A DNA stretch of 64,000 nucleotides from Tubulanus polymorphus (lineage: Eukaryota; Nemertea; Palaeonemertea; Tubulaniformes; Tubulanidae): positions 16,356,485 to 16,420,484 of the forward strand of contig NC_134027.1 of assembly GCF_964204645.1 (NCBI RefSeq), written 5' to 3'. Positions 44,773-56,564 of the stretch are shown in pieces. Each line of letters begins with the position of its first letter. Positions within the stretch are counted from its first letter, which is position 1. The position numbers and the translations under genes were made by a program. Below the pieces are notes generated by a model. It worked only from the letters and a program-made list of their open reading frames with translations. It made no database searches and was not told where the DNA came from.

Positions 44773-44903
44773 GTACAGTCAATTACTGAACGGTCGCTAA
44801 TGTATCAAAAGTATTGATATTTTAAATTTCATTTCGTACCAATGAATCCATTGTAACTAATGTTATACCTTGCAGATATATTCGATGTGATTCATTTTTC
44901 AGA

Positions 44904-45652
44904 ATGTTTACCAAAACTCTTTTCGTCGCCCTCGCCATTTTCATGGTCGTTGGAGCCGTCGCTGCCGAAGGTAATTTGATCTTTCGATTTGATATGAGTT
45001 TCATTCTGACGATTTTTCCCCGTCATACGAAGTCTTCTGTCTCCGTAAGGCGTGACGGTTGCGCGCACGTTATTTTGTTTGATCTTCTTATTCTTAGATA
45101 ACGGTTCTGATTTAACTATTTGGTAACTTCAATTCCTGGACTTGGTTAGAAACGATTCATACCCGTTTTAAACAGGTCGCTATATATGTGGCAAACATTG
45201 ACCTACTACGAGTAGAATTCCGTATCTTAATTCATTCAAGTTTTCATTTTAATGAGTTTTGAAATAATTTTTTGAGGCATATTTTGTTGTTGTTGATTTG
45301 ACGTTTGTATCCTTTGGATAACCACATATTTCTATACCCACGGATGCTCCTGCATAAACCATACACTGTTAAGAACGATACGGTATTTGATGCTTGGTAC
45401 CGAATATTGGTATTTGGAAAATTGAAATCAAGTAGACTCCAGAATAGACAGTCATAACTGAAATCGGATGTTGATCTTAAGTTGTGACGCATGTGTCGTA
45501 TTTTTTCAATTTCAGAAGTCAAAATTGAGAAGAGAGGAATCCCTTGCACCTGCGTCGGCAACGGCAAAAGAGGAACCTGGTGGTTGTTCGGTGGACCAAA
45601 CCATAACTGCTGTAAGGGTAGCGCATTGGCTATTGGAAAATGTTGCTATTAG
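44904..45652 (+). CDS. Secreted cysteine-rich peptide precursor, sea-anemone-toxin/defensin-like fold, copy 1
   Basis: Two coding exons, 44904-44970 and 45516-45652, joined across a 545-bp GT-AG intron, give a 67-residue precursor. Exon 1 is a signal peptide: Met, one Lys, then a long hydrophobic run ending Ala-Ala-Glu. Exon 2 opens with a short acidic/basic propeptide ending Lys-Arg, a convertase site, then a 38-residue mature region. Its six cysteines sit at mature positions 4, 6, 25, 26, 36 and 37 (C-x-C-x18-CC-x9-CC). The Gly-x-Pro-Cys start, a Trp-Trp pair and the x-Ile-Gly-x-Cys-Cys end recall the sodium-channel toxin and BDS/defensin-like family of sea anemones. The family has its third and fourth cysteines apart; here they are adjacent. 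AATAAA lies at 45711. The intron 3' end CAGAAG allows two acceptors three bases apart. It could be a toxin, an antimicrobial or a signalling peptide. Confidence 0.75.
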
Positions 45653-47720
45653 TTGAATGACTGAATGTTTTCTATCCTTTGATTATTTTGATTTTGTCAG
45701 AAAACGTTCAAATAAAATTGTAAAAAGTACAAATCTCTAGTGATAATTAGCTGTTTAGATGCATAGGCCGAGTTTTGGCCTCGTCGTTCCGGTCTCTTGT
45801 CCTCGAGTCTAGTTGGCGCATTATCCTCTTCATTTATGTCGTGCCGCGCTCGTTATTTATTGTATTACGTTTAACTATTTCGTTCACTTACAAAATTATA
45901 ATTTTTTTACCTTGACCTTTGACTAAAGTTATAATTCTGATACGTAGGCTTCAGTATATACACTGATAAAATTGGGAAATTTGAAGTACATACATAATTT
46001 CCGGTTCTAAAAACGTTTTTGTCCGTCGTCGGCTCGGTGACCATTGTGTTAACTTGGTGATGTAGCAGAAGGTGTCCTTCCAATGATTGACGGACGAGGC
46101 CCGATTTTCACACGGGCAGCCGTGACCCAAGCCCGGACTCCAAGGATCTCGGGAATGCTACTGGCCCTTTGGCATCAGACTCAGAGTTGAAATATAAGCT
46201 TATCTGTTTTCTCAAAGAACAATAAAGGGTTTTTTTTATCAATGACAGTCACATTTGCAAACCACCTTTAAGTAGTGGTGAGGGCCGGTGTGCGGCCGCG
46301 TTCACAGATTTGTAATATGAAGGAGTGCTCCGAACATTGGAGCCGTTCAATCGCAACACCATTTTCCTTTACTGCTGCAATACATTTTTATTGACCTAGA
46401 CGGCGCTGTAGTGGCAGAAAATGGCTGCGCCCATATAAACGACTATAAACCGGCAAAAGGTAGAAAGTTTCTAATGTCCGATCGACAGTACCGGTAGCGC
46501 CGCTACTTAGCAATAATAAGAACTAATGTTATTGACGATGTTTTGTTAAGTGGAAAGACGCCGAGTACCAGTATATATCCGATAGGTTCGAATCCCCAAT
46601 TTCTTCGGGATGATTTGATTTTAAAATAGCGATCGTTTTAATAGATTTGGTGTACCTTATTAAACTTACCCACCGTCAACACACCTGCCGGATGTGAAAC
46701 AGGGGACGTCCTATTCCAATGACGCTAAAGATTTTGTGTGAATTTTATGGTACTGTAACGGCGGTATGAATTAAATTCAGCTTAGACTGAGAGTAAAGTA
46801 TTTTAAGGCAAACTCTAATGGGCTAACTGCACATCGTCGAAAGACTTCTCATCCATCGATACTTGATAAAAATGAAATAAAACATCTAGTTCCAATTATC
46901 TCATGTAAGCATAACATTTATTTTGAAAATCTCAACCATACATCAAAACATTTTAAAGCCTTCTATATCAAATGCAATCTTTTGCTAACATAAACAATAG
47001 ACAAATGGCCATATCTCTATCATATTAATTATATCACGAATGCTAAATATTGCGATATTAATTGAAATCGTTCAACCAACAAATGAATTTAGTTAACATA
47101 ATATCATCACAAACCATTCATATCCTTGGCAAAGGACTTATAAGCTTTTAGAATATCCAAACAGGAAAACTTTAGTCTCATTTCTATGCGAGTAGAAATA
47201 CATTATCATTATCTTTGCATTATATATAACATCCATATCTGTGCATTATATATATGTTTATAATGTCATATCTCTTAATAATAATCAATCCAATAATTAG
47301 ATTAATAATACTAATTTATTTATAAATTAATAATTGGTAATTAAACTATCAACTCTGCTATAATTGAGTTACACATGAGGTAAAAAAATTATGGCATAAA
47401 AACTCCTGTCAGAGTAATAGAAGTAACTGTCTAATACATGAAATAACACATTTTATACAATGAACTGAGCTCTGAATCTGATGAAAATATTCAATCTGAG
47501 ATCTTACGAATGATGTTATTTTAGCCCTCTACTTCTGAAAACTGAATAGCGCGCTGTGAACTTCAACTTCAAAACAAATTTGTTGAACAGCAGTGTATCG
47601 AAAAACTGTACGTACAGTGTACCGCGAACTGAACGCGGCGTCTTCTCACTTAGAAAATTATCGACTTGACAGATTAGTTCGATTTTCGACCGCAGCGGCG
47701 CTATACGACATTGGACAAAA

Positions 47721-48448
47721 TTGGCTTATCTTACATATGGTTACAGCAATACACGGAAAATTATAAAACGCTCTCCAAGTACGTGAAACAAGTCCTCCGT
47801 GACCAACACGTACAAGAAATGCTTCAAAAAGTGAATGACGATCAGCAGTATGTTAATTTCAAACTATATAAGAACGATGTTAGGCTTGAAAAATATATAA
47901 CTCAACTTGACGGAAGTCTTGTGCATAGCTTATTCGAATTCAGAATTGGTTCCTATTTATTACCGGTAAATAATCGATCGAACGCTCATATAGACCGAAG
48001 TGAAAGACTGTGCCCTGCCTGTAACACCGTAGGAGATGAGCTTCACTTCATTTATGACTGCACTTTGCTAAGTGATCTGCGTGATAATTCCATCCATTTA
48101 AGTATGTCCAGAAACTTGGAAATATTAAGGAATCCTACCCCACAACTAGCTAAATTTATCCAGTTAGGTTTAAGTTTATACAAATCCCTCCAGTGAATTG
48201 TGTATATACGTGTGATATATCTTGCTGTATATAATTCAATCTCTGTACTTGCTTTGTTTGTAAATAGTTTTATTACTGAAAGTTTGATTTTAAATTTTGT
48301 TAATTCCTATTTTGTTTTGTATATATGTATATAATTCTGTTCATGTTTTGTAAATTTTTATATTCCATATTTTGTATTCAATCTTGCCTCCACGTACCAT
48401 TCTTATGGTTGGAGTGAAATAAATATCTTATCTTATCTTATCTTATCA
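47721..48448 (+). mobile_element. 728-bp 5'-truncated LINE inserted in the middle junction repeat
   Basis: R reads GGACAAAAGAAACTTTC in copies 1 and 3; here GGACAAAA and AAAAGAAACTTTC are separated by 728 bp, so AAAA is duplicated. The insert carries an open frame to a stop at 48196, ~158 codons, that ends a LINE ORF2. It has the zinc finger RLCPACNTVGDELHFIYDC then helices typical of the post-RT region. A ~225-bp 3' UTR follows, ending in (TTATC) repeats at 48425-48448. 5' truncation, a simple-repeat tail and a short target duplication are the marks of target-primed reverse transcription. It is a different LINE from the one at 41995, judged by its tail and finger. Confidence 0.92.
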
Positions 48449-48614
48449 AAAGAAACTTTCTACCTTTTGCTATAACCCGTTGTTAGAGCAATTTGTGTAA
48501 TGTTGAAACCATCCACAAATCAATCCAATGCGCATGCGCGAATGCGCTGGACTTAGAAAATTCTGAGAAATATCCACGAAAATTGGGAATCGAACACGCA
48601 AGCACAAGAGTTCA

Positions 48615-49327
48615 AATTCAAATTCAAAATAACTTTATTGATCCTTTATGTTCAACATATACATCATTGGATTGACATTTTCAATAAAGTGGACAGGACA
48701 AACAAGAGACATGGAGAATAGAAAAAAAAACAAAAATAATAATGGAGCAGTTTAGAAGGAAATTTTAACATAATTAATGTAACAGAGAATAGGCTATAAA
48801 CATATATACAGTATCATGAATGCAGTAGGATAAGAGTATTAGACATTTATTAACTGCAGCCTATATATAAACTTACAATGAATATATACATACATATACG
48901 TATACATCCACATACACACATATACACACATACATGTGTATCTATATAGTCCACTCAACCCAGAGTAAAGCGGTATCTGTATCCGTGTTTAATTAGAGTT
49001 GTGACGAAAGGTAGCTAGATCATTTACCAGGTTACATACAACTTTGCCTATTTCAGAATCATTGTTATAATTAGAGAAGAGGAGGGCGAATTGTTTATCA
49101 GGGTTTAGGGTTGAGAAGGAAGGGATTGATGTTGGTGAGATGTTTAGTACGGATTGTTGAGAGAGCAGTGCAGTCGAGAAGGAAATGTTTTTCGTCCTCA
49201 ATTTGATTTGAGTTGCAGAGCTTACAGACGGATAGTATTTGAAACCGAATACTTTCATCTGTGATAAGAATACAATTTGTCCTGGAATAAGAAAGCTCGT
49301 CATTTTCAAACCCTTATCTTGCCTCAA
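48615..49327 (-). pseudogene. LINE 3' end with RT-associated zinc finger, unit 2
   Basis: Tandem copy of the fragment at 41995-42707 with the same internal frame changes and the same TTTGAA tail. No differences in the coding part are visible to me. Confidence 0.82.
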
Positions 49328-49526
49328 ATGATTATTCAGTTAATTTCCGGGGAGAGTTGTGGTGATTTAAGGTTTCGATTAGCATTTTACTACCGGCAAA
49401 TCGTTAAAGAATGAAACAACTTCAAAATGTAAGAATCTGAAGTAATCTGAAATTCAAAATAACAAATGATCATTTTATGATCCGTATAAGAGGAGAGGAA
49501 ACAATTATCTATATAGGATCTTCGCA

Positions 49527-49600
49527 GGGGTGGATTGAGAGGGGTGGATTGAGAAGGGTTGATTGAGAGGGTGGATTGAGAGGGGTGGATTGAGAGGGGT
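49527..49600 (+). repeat. Minisatellite of GGGGTGGATTGAGA units, unit 2
   Basis: Same array as 42907-42980, unchanged in unit number. That fits a recent duplication, since minisatellites usually change length fast. Confidence 0.9.
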
Positions 49601-51523
49601 AATCCCCTTCTCAAAAAGGTGCCTTTTTAAGGCCGTTATTGAAATATCTGAAACCGAGGCGGAAAAATCGACCCATTTCTCGTGGTTGATATTGAATATT
49701 AATGTTTTCATTTTTGTTTTCATTTAGCGGGGGCTAAGGCAAATTCGAGAGCAATCGACCCCGAAGTTCTTCCGCCCACATTTTAGTATTTTGTTTTCGA
49801 TATGATCGGATTATGCCCCTTTTTACCAAAAATACAACCTCTGCCCTCTGAAATCCTGGGTCCACCCCTACTTGTTGGTCAGCGATTAGCATCACCAACT
49901 ATTAAATGAAATCTCCTATTACACTTCATATTGGGTGTTTTACTTTCTAAATAAAATTCAATACATCAGACATTTAATAAAAAAAACCCTTATTTCAATA
50001 AAACTGGTTCCAGGTGTATTTTTCAGGATTTGAATAAATATCGCCAAACGGTTTGCTACCAATACTTAGAAAACAATGCAGTCATCAAAGCGGATTTGCA
50101 TGTGCCATGGCGTACACGAATTCGAAATAAACCTTTATGAGTTTTTTTTTGTCGTGTATCATAAATCTAAATATATAAAACACACAGTTGCGGTACTTAA
50201 AACGTGGCAACTCGACAACATGTTTGTTTTTCATCAAGTGACAAATTTTTGTAGCTAAGGCCCAAAGCATAATTTCATAGATCGTTTCAACCCTAAATCC
50301 AACACTGTTGAGCGCTGTCAATGTGTTCATCTTATCATTTCGATTTGAAAAGATTCATTCTTAATCGTCTAGTTTATTTCTCATTCGCGAGTCAAAGATT
50401 CGCGAGTTCACAGTTCTTTGTTAATATTCTGATAAAATAACTCACTTTGTTAATAACTCTGATAAAATGTCGAAAATGAACTGATTTTAACCCAAGAATG
50501 CTTGTAGCAAAGTCCTACGTACGTGCTACAAGAAATTTGACTGTCCTTTGCGCGAGATCTGATCATTCCATTCATTACTATACTGAATATATCCGTATGG
50601 CAAAGAATCTATTGCCGATACCGGATACCTAAAGTTAGATCAATCAAGATAGAAAATAAGGCAGATTCGTTTCAGGGATAGTAATTACAAACTCTCCACC
50701 AGCCTTCATGTTTGCTGATTACCATTTCTGGCCGAAACGAACGTGCCAGAACAGGGGCTGTGGAGCAGGGGAGGGTTAGGAGTCTTTAGTACCCTACCCC
50801 ACCTCCACCCCCCGATATTTTGTTACCTCAGAAATTCCAATTGTAAAAAATGTTCCATATCCTCTTCAAATATTCTTTAAATATTCTTGGAGGAGAACCT
50901 TCTTAAAAAACTGTGTATGACGCTCTCAGTGTTCATCATCACTGCACGGGACGTTAGACACTGCTAGTCGAGCAGCAGTCAGTTGCACGGGATTTAAACC
51001 ACTTAAACACTTCGGTCAGGACTTTGCTTACATTCTAAAGTCATCAAGACGGCGCCTGAAGAGTGCATTAAAATAGACCGAAATTTCAAAGTTTTCCAGC
51101 CAAATCTGAAAACATATTTGCTAAAACAATTTGAATATGCAAATTCACTGCAGAAACATCTGAAAATATGTAGAACTCAAATCGTTTTTTTACGTATCTT
51201 AAATCTCGTAATTTTACGTCCAATCCGATATGAATTAATGCGCGTAATATGCAAATTTACGACAAACACATTGTGCAACGAAAGAATTATTATTATCCGA
51301 TTAGAATCCGATTATTATTTTGAAATGAAATACCTAAAATCGAGCACTTTTCGCTGAATTGTCTGCACACTCAAGTCTACAACAACATTCAGGTACAGTC
51401 AATTACTGAACGGTCGCTAATGTATCAAAAGTATTGATATTTTAAATTTCATTTCGTACCAATGAATCCATTGTAACTAATGTTATACCTTGCAGATATA
51501 TTCGATGTGATTCATTTTTCAGA

Positions 51524-52272
51524 ATGTTTACCAAAACTCTTTTCGTCGCCCTCGCCATTTTCATGGTCGTTGGAGCCGTCGCTGCCGAAGGTAATTTGAT
51601 CTTTCGATTTGATATGAGTTTCATTCTGACGATTTTTCCCCGTCATACGAAGTCTTCTGTCTCCGTAAGGCGTGACGGTTGCGCGCACGTTATTTTGTTT
51701 GATCTTCTTATTCTTAGATAACGGTTCTGATTTAACTATTTGGTAACTTCAATTCCTGGACTTGGTTAGAAACGATTCATACCCGTTTTAAACAGGTCGC
51801 TATATATGTGGCAAACATTGACCTACTACGAGTAGAATTCCGTATCTTAATTCATTCAAGTTTTCATTTTAATGAGTTTTGAAATAATTTTTTGAGGCAT
51901 ATTTTGTTGTTGTTGATTTGACGTTTGTATCCTTTGGATAACCACATATTTCTATACCCACGGATGCTCCTGCATAAACCATACACTGTTAAGAACGATA
52001 CGGTATTTGATGCTTGGTACCGAATATTGGTATTTGGAAAATTGAAATCAAGTAGACTCCAGAATAGACAGTCATAACTGAAATCGGATGTTGATCTTAA
52101 GTTGTGACGCGTGTGTCGTATTTTTTCAATTTCAGAAGTCAAAATTGAGAAGAGAGGAATCCCTTGCACCTGCGTCGGCAACGGCAAAAGAGGAACCTGG
52201 TGGTTGTTCGGTGGACCAAACCATAACTGCTGTAAGGGTAGCGCATTGGCTATTGGAAAATGTTGCTATTAG
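51524..52272 (+). CDS. Secreted cysteine-rich peptide precursor, sea-anemone-toxin/defensin-like fold, copy 2
   Basis: Coding exons 51524-51590 and 52136-52272 with a 545-bp intron; AATAAA at 52331. I see no base difference from copy 1 in the 204 coding bases. The only nearby change is in the intron (A in copy 1, G in copy 2 at 52111). The signal peptide, Lys-Arg site, six-cysteine mature region and CAGAAG double acceptor are all as in copy 1. With ~1.4 kb of upstream sequence also duplicated, both genes should carry the same local control elements, so the likely effect of the duplication is dose. The family call has the same uncertainty as copy 1: fold and ends match the sea anemone peptide family, cysteine spacing differs. 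Confidence 0.75.
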
Positions 52273-54218
52273 TTGAATGACTGAATGTTTTCTATCCTTT
52301 GATTATTTTGATTTTGTCAGAAAACGTTCAAATAAAATTGTAAAAAGTACAAATCTCTAGTGATAATTAGCTGTTTAGATGCATAGGCCGAGTTTTGGCC
52401 TCGTCGTTCCGGTCTCTTGTCCTCGAGTCTAGTTGGCGCATTATCCTCTTCATTTATGTCGTGCCGCGCTCGTTATTTATTGTATTACGTTTAACTATTT
52501 CGTTCACTTACAAAATTATAATTTTTTTACCTTGACCTTTGACTAAAGTTATAATTCTGATACGTAGGCTTCAGTATATACACTGATAAAATTGGGAAAT
52601 TTGAAGTACATACATAATTTCCGGTTCTAAAAACGTTTTTGTCCGTCGTCGGCTCGGTGACCATTGTGTTAACTTGGTGATGTAGCAGAAGGTGTCCTTC
52701 CAATGATTGACGGACGAGGCCCGATTACACGGGCAGCCGTGACCCAAGCCCGGACTCCAAGGATCTCGGGAATGCTACTGGCCCTTTGGCATCAGACTCA
52801 GAGTTGAAATATAAGCTTATCTGTTTTCTCAAAGAACAATAAAGGGTTTTTTTATCAATGACAGTCACATTTTCAAACCACCTTTAAGTAGTGGTGAGGG
52901 CCGGGGTGCGGCCGCGTTCACAGATTTGTAATATGAAGGAGTGCTCCGAACATTGGAGCCGTTCAATCACAACACCATTTTCCTTTACTGCTGCAATACA
53001 TTTTTATTGACCTAGACGGCGCTGTAGTGGCAGAAAATGGCTGCGCCCATATAAACGACTATAAACTGGGCAAAAGGTAGAAAGTTTCTAATGTCCGATC
53101 GACAGTACCGGTAGCGCCGCTACTTAGCAATAATAAGAACTAATGTTATTGACGATGTTTTGTTAAGTGGAAAGACGCCGAGTACCAGTATATATCCGAT
53201 AGGTTCGAATCCCCAATTTCTTCGGGATGATTTGATTTTAAAATAGCGATCGTTTTAATAGATTTGGTGTACCTTATTAAACTTACCCACCGTCAACACA
53301 CCTGCCGGATGTGAAACAGGGGACGTCCTATTCCAATGACGCTAAAGATTTTGTGTGAATTTTATGGTACTGTAACGGCGGTATGAATTAAATTCAGCTT
53401 AGACTGAGAGTAAAGTATTTTAAGGCAAACTCTAATGGGCTAACTGCACATCGTCGAAAGACTTCTCATCCATCGATACTTGATAAAAATGAAATAAAAC
53501 ATCTAGTTCCAATTATCTCATGTAAGCATAACATTTATTTTGAAAATCTCAACCATACATCAAAACATTTTAAAGCCTTCTATATCAAATGCAATCTTTT
53601 GCTAACATAAACAATAGACAAATGGCCATATCTCTATCATATTAATTATATCACGAATGCTAAATATTGCGATATTAATTGAAATCGTTCAACCAACAAA
53701 TGAATTTAGTTAACATAATATCATCACAAACCATTCATATCCTTGGCAAAGGACTTATAAGCTTTTAGAATATCCAAACAGGAAAACTTTAGTCTCATTT
53801 CTATGCGAGTAGAAATACATTATCATTATCTTTGCATTATATATAACATCCATATCTGTGCATTATATATATGTTTATAATGTCATATCTCTTAATAATA
53901 ATCAATCCAATAATTAGATTAATAATACTAATTTATTTATAAATTAATAATTGGTAATTAAACTATCAACTCTGCTATAATTGAGTTACACATGAGGTAA
54001 AAAAATTATGACATAAAAACTCCTGTCAGAGTAATAGAAGTAACTGTCTAATACATGAAATAACACATTTTATACAATGAACTGAGCTCTGAATCTGATG
54101 AAAATATTCAATCTGAGATCTTACGAATGATGTTATTTTAGCCCTCTACTTCTGAAAACTGAATAGCGCGCTGTGAACTTCAACTTCAAAACAAATTTGT
54201 TGAACAGCAGTGTATCGA

Positions 54219-54358
54219 AAAACTGTACGTACAGTGTACCGCGAACTGAACGCGGCGTCTTCTCACTTAGAAAATTATCGACTTGACAGATTAGTTCGAT
54301 TTTCGACCGCAGCGGCGCTATACGACATTGGACAAAAGAAACTTTCTACCTTTTGCGT
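54219..54358 (+). repeat. Junction repeat R, copy 3
   Basis: Right edge of the tandem array; R runs to CTACCTTTTGC, then single-copy sequence (GTAAACTGGCTTGG) begins. It lacks the LINE. Confidence 0.93.
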
Positions 54359-54574
54359 AAACTGGCTTGGATTTTACTTCCGGGTTGTTGATAATCTCGC
54401 GAGAATGGCGCTAAATTTAAACTGCAAATAAATTCAAAATATCACAGAAATACCTCTTGTTGATGTTGTTTATTTATCCACTATAGATTTTCGATAAACA
54501 ATTGGCTGTTAAGCATCAGTATCAGCGGGCGCGACGCCTTACTATATTAAAACAAGGTATATTTCTAAAAGGAA
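54359..54574. other. Short spacer without a gene
   Basis: Nothing recognised between R and the next RT module. Confidence 0.4.
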
Positions 54575-55085
54575 ATATAGCTGCAAAGCAGCGATAACGG
54601 GTTTTCTGCACAGTCTTTGAATCCTGTTCAATGGTTAATACAGTTTTATAAGAGGAAGCTCGACAAACAGTCAATTAGACCTTCTTGAAACCATGGACAA
54701 CTGAACCAGATGTCCTATTTGACTCTGAAAAATCGACTGTTAGGCGATAATTACTCTTTATGATTTCGACAAAGCATTTAATAAGGTACAACATCAGCCA
54801 TTACTATACTAAACAAGGCTATTAGGAAACAGTATCAATGATAGGTTGCCGAAATGGCTCGGCATTATCTCTGAACGAAAACTTGTAGCCGAAATCAACG
54901 GAACGCTTCATCTTGGATTAAGTCGGTCTAAACTACTGTCTGTCACACATGCTCTTCGTGCTAGTAGAGTCACGCAAGGTAGTATCCTATAAGTCGTCTT
55001 CTGTTTAATGTCCTGACAAATGACATACACAGTAATCCAAAATATACCAGACCGAGTAAATTTCCAAAACGACCTTAAAACACGC
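54575..55085 (+). pseudogene. LINE reverse-transcriptase module, copy 3 (decayed)
   Basis: It begins at the common ATATAGCTGCAAAGCAGC. It keeps ~140 bp near its 5' end that copies 1, 2 and 4 lack (54632-54750), then DFDKAFNKVQHQPLL, WLGI and GVTQGSIL remnants with stops and frame changes. It is therefore closer to the source LINE than the other copies, which share an internal deletion. Confidence 0.82.
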
Positions 55086-55570
55086 TGTTCGACCAAAAAA
55101 CTTAATGATCCGACAAGAAAATCTTGTACGCTTTTTGTTTGAACCAAAACTTTTCTTCATTCTGAAAGCTTTGTTATTGTTGAAATGAAAAACTTTTTGT
55201 CCCGGCAAAAAAATTTGGTTGAGCGAAAACAATTTTTTCGAACGATTGTTTGAATGAAAACAATTCTGTTCGGTTGAACGAAATACTTAATACTTTTGGT
55301 TCGGAGAAAAAACTTTTTACAATATACTTGTTCGAACGAAAAACTTAATGTTCTGAAAAGAAAATTCTGATCAAATTCAAACGATTCTGTTCAATCGAAC
55401 AATTGTTCGAACAAAAAACCTTTCGTTTGGACAAAAAAAAGTTTGTTCAACTTTGTTCTAACGTTTTTTTCGAATTGGTTCAATCGAACAGAATATTATT
55501 GGTTGGAACGAAATAAATTTTGTTCCGAAAAAAGAATTTTCAAGCGAAAGGTCTTTTGAACGAAAAAAAA
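55086..55570 (+). repeat. GTTCGAA-rich degenerate repeat module, copy 2
   Basis: Counterpart of 7690-8115, slightly longer, with extra GTTCAACTTTGTTCTAACG sequence. Confidence 0.8.
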
Positions 55571-56310
55571 GATATTTCTGGGGCTCCGCAGTAACTTAAA
55601 GCCGGACATAGGTCAGCCTTGTGACGCGATGCGATCCTCGCGTTGCATCGCAAGTTTCGGTGCAAGTCGGTTGCGATACGATTGTCAGCGACTGTGTGCG
55701 ACTAATGTCTATTTATTAATGGATGAGACCTGTTTTTCTGAGATATTTTGCTTACTTTTTGGGGTACATACCTCATTTATGTCTTAACAGAATGCCAAAA
55801 TCGCGGACAACAACTGAATATCCGATATATTTCCAGTTCTGTACCAATTAGATGGATTGGCAAAAAGACTCCTTAAGTCCAGTTGAATGAGAGAGAAAAT
55901 CCTCCATTTTGTCAAATTTCTTGGATTTGAACATTGTTACCATCTAATTGACACAGAACTGGAAATATATCGGATATTCAGTTGTTGTCCGCGATTTTTG
56001 GCATTCTGTTAAGACATAAATGAGGTATGTACCCCAAAAAGTAAGCAAAATATCCCAGAAAAAACAGGTCTCATCAATTAATAAATAGACATTAGTTTCT
56101 GCCAGTCGCAAGAGCGCGTCGGTTGGTTGTGACAGTCGTGTCGCGTCGCAGAAAGTAGAACACGTGCGACTCCTTGTGACTGGCGTTGCTGAAAGTCGCA
56201 ACCCGTCGCAAGGGATCGTAGGTCGATGAGTCGTTGCGGCACAATTGTCGCTGGCGGTCGCAGTGATAGACGTCGCAGTGAATCACAAGCCGTCGCAAGG
56301 CCGAACTACG
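55571..56310 (+). repeat. GTCGCAAG-rich degenerate repeat module, copy 2 (split by a MITE)
   Basis: Counterpart of 8116-8455. The insertion at 55705 interrupts it at ...GTGTGCGACTA | GTTTCTGCCAGTCGCAAG. Confidence 0.85.
55703..56094. mobile_element. 388-bp Tc1/mariner-type MITE with ~165-bp inverted arms
   Basis: The element (55705-56092) starts ATGTCTATTTATTAATGGAT and ends in the inverted form ATTAATAAATAGACAT. It is flanked by TA on both sides; the empty site is seen at 8230-8245 (CAACTAGTTTCTGCC). The arms run inward ~165 bp, through ATATCCGATATATTTCCAG and CAATTAGATGG, leaving a loop of ~60 bp. TA duplication points to mobilisation by a Tc1/mariner transposase. No coding. Confidence 0.93.
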
Positions 56311-56564
56311 CCCTGCTTAAATCATAAGAAATTAATGAAATACCAGTTTCATTTATGATGAAAAAACTCAAATGAAAAGTCTGGCTTATAAACCTGTCTG
56401 CTCAGACGAAATTTTCAAAAAAATCTTCATTTTTGGCAATAAAATTGATAACTGTGATTGATCGTTGCAATTCACAATCAGTTAATCACTAATTAACATG
56501 CATTTTAATAAATCTTGATTCCTCCGTTACAGTGAACTTAGCTTTAACCTAGTAGAGGCTACTA
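56311..56564 (+). repeat. TAGGCCTA-type tail, copy 2
   Basis: It matches 8456-8606 (ATTTTTGGCAA, GATTGATCGTTGCAA, AACCTAGTAGAGGCTACTA) after ~80 bp of extra sequence, and is cut by the second MITE. Confidence 0.75.

Larger units (their letters stand above)
41711..47601 (+). repeat. Tandem duplication, unit 1 (5.9 kb)
   Basis: Unit 1 is matched base for base by 47602-54218, apart from about ten small differences and a 728-bp LINE in unit 2. It holds a LINE 3' fragment (41995-42707), a minisatellite (42907-42980), a secreted peptide gene (44735-45716) and, at 46449-46505, an inverted partial copy of R (GCAAAAGGTAGAAAGTTTCT). The gaps 43000-44700 and 45720-47600 hold no recognised gene; 46880-47480 is strongly A+T-rich. 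Confidence 0.95.
47602..54218 (+). repeat. Tandem duplication, unit 2 (6.6 kb with LINE insert)
   Basis: Second copy of the 5.9-kb unit, offset +6620 for most positions. Differences from unit 1 that I can see include single bases at 49748, 50309, 50492, 52111, 52873, 52905 and 52969, small indels near 52727 and 52847, and a change near 53069. It contains the same minisatellite, LINE 3' fragment and peptide gene. Its R copy is split by a LINE. Other gaps hold no recognised gene. Confidence 0.95.

Noticed and set aside
45244-45656. Frames of 107 codons (minus) and 62 codons (plus) over the peptide gene's second coding exon
   Set aside because: They are other-frame readings of the peptide exon and its intron. 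The correct frame is shown by the splice acceptor, the Lys-Arg site and the six cysteines.
41711-54358. The tandem units as an assembly artefact (two haplotypes in series)
   Set aside because: Not excluded, but the shared junction repeat at three positions and a LINE in the middle one only are better explained by true unequal exchange. Read depth would decide.
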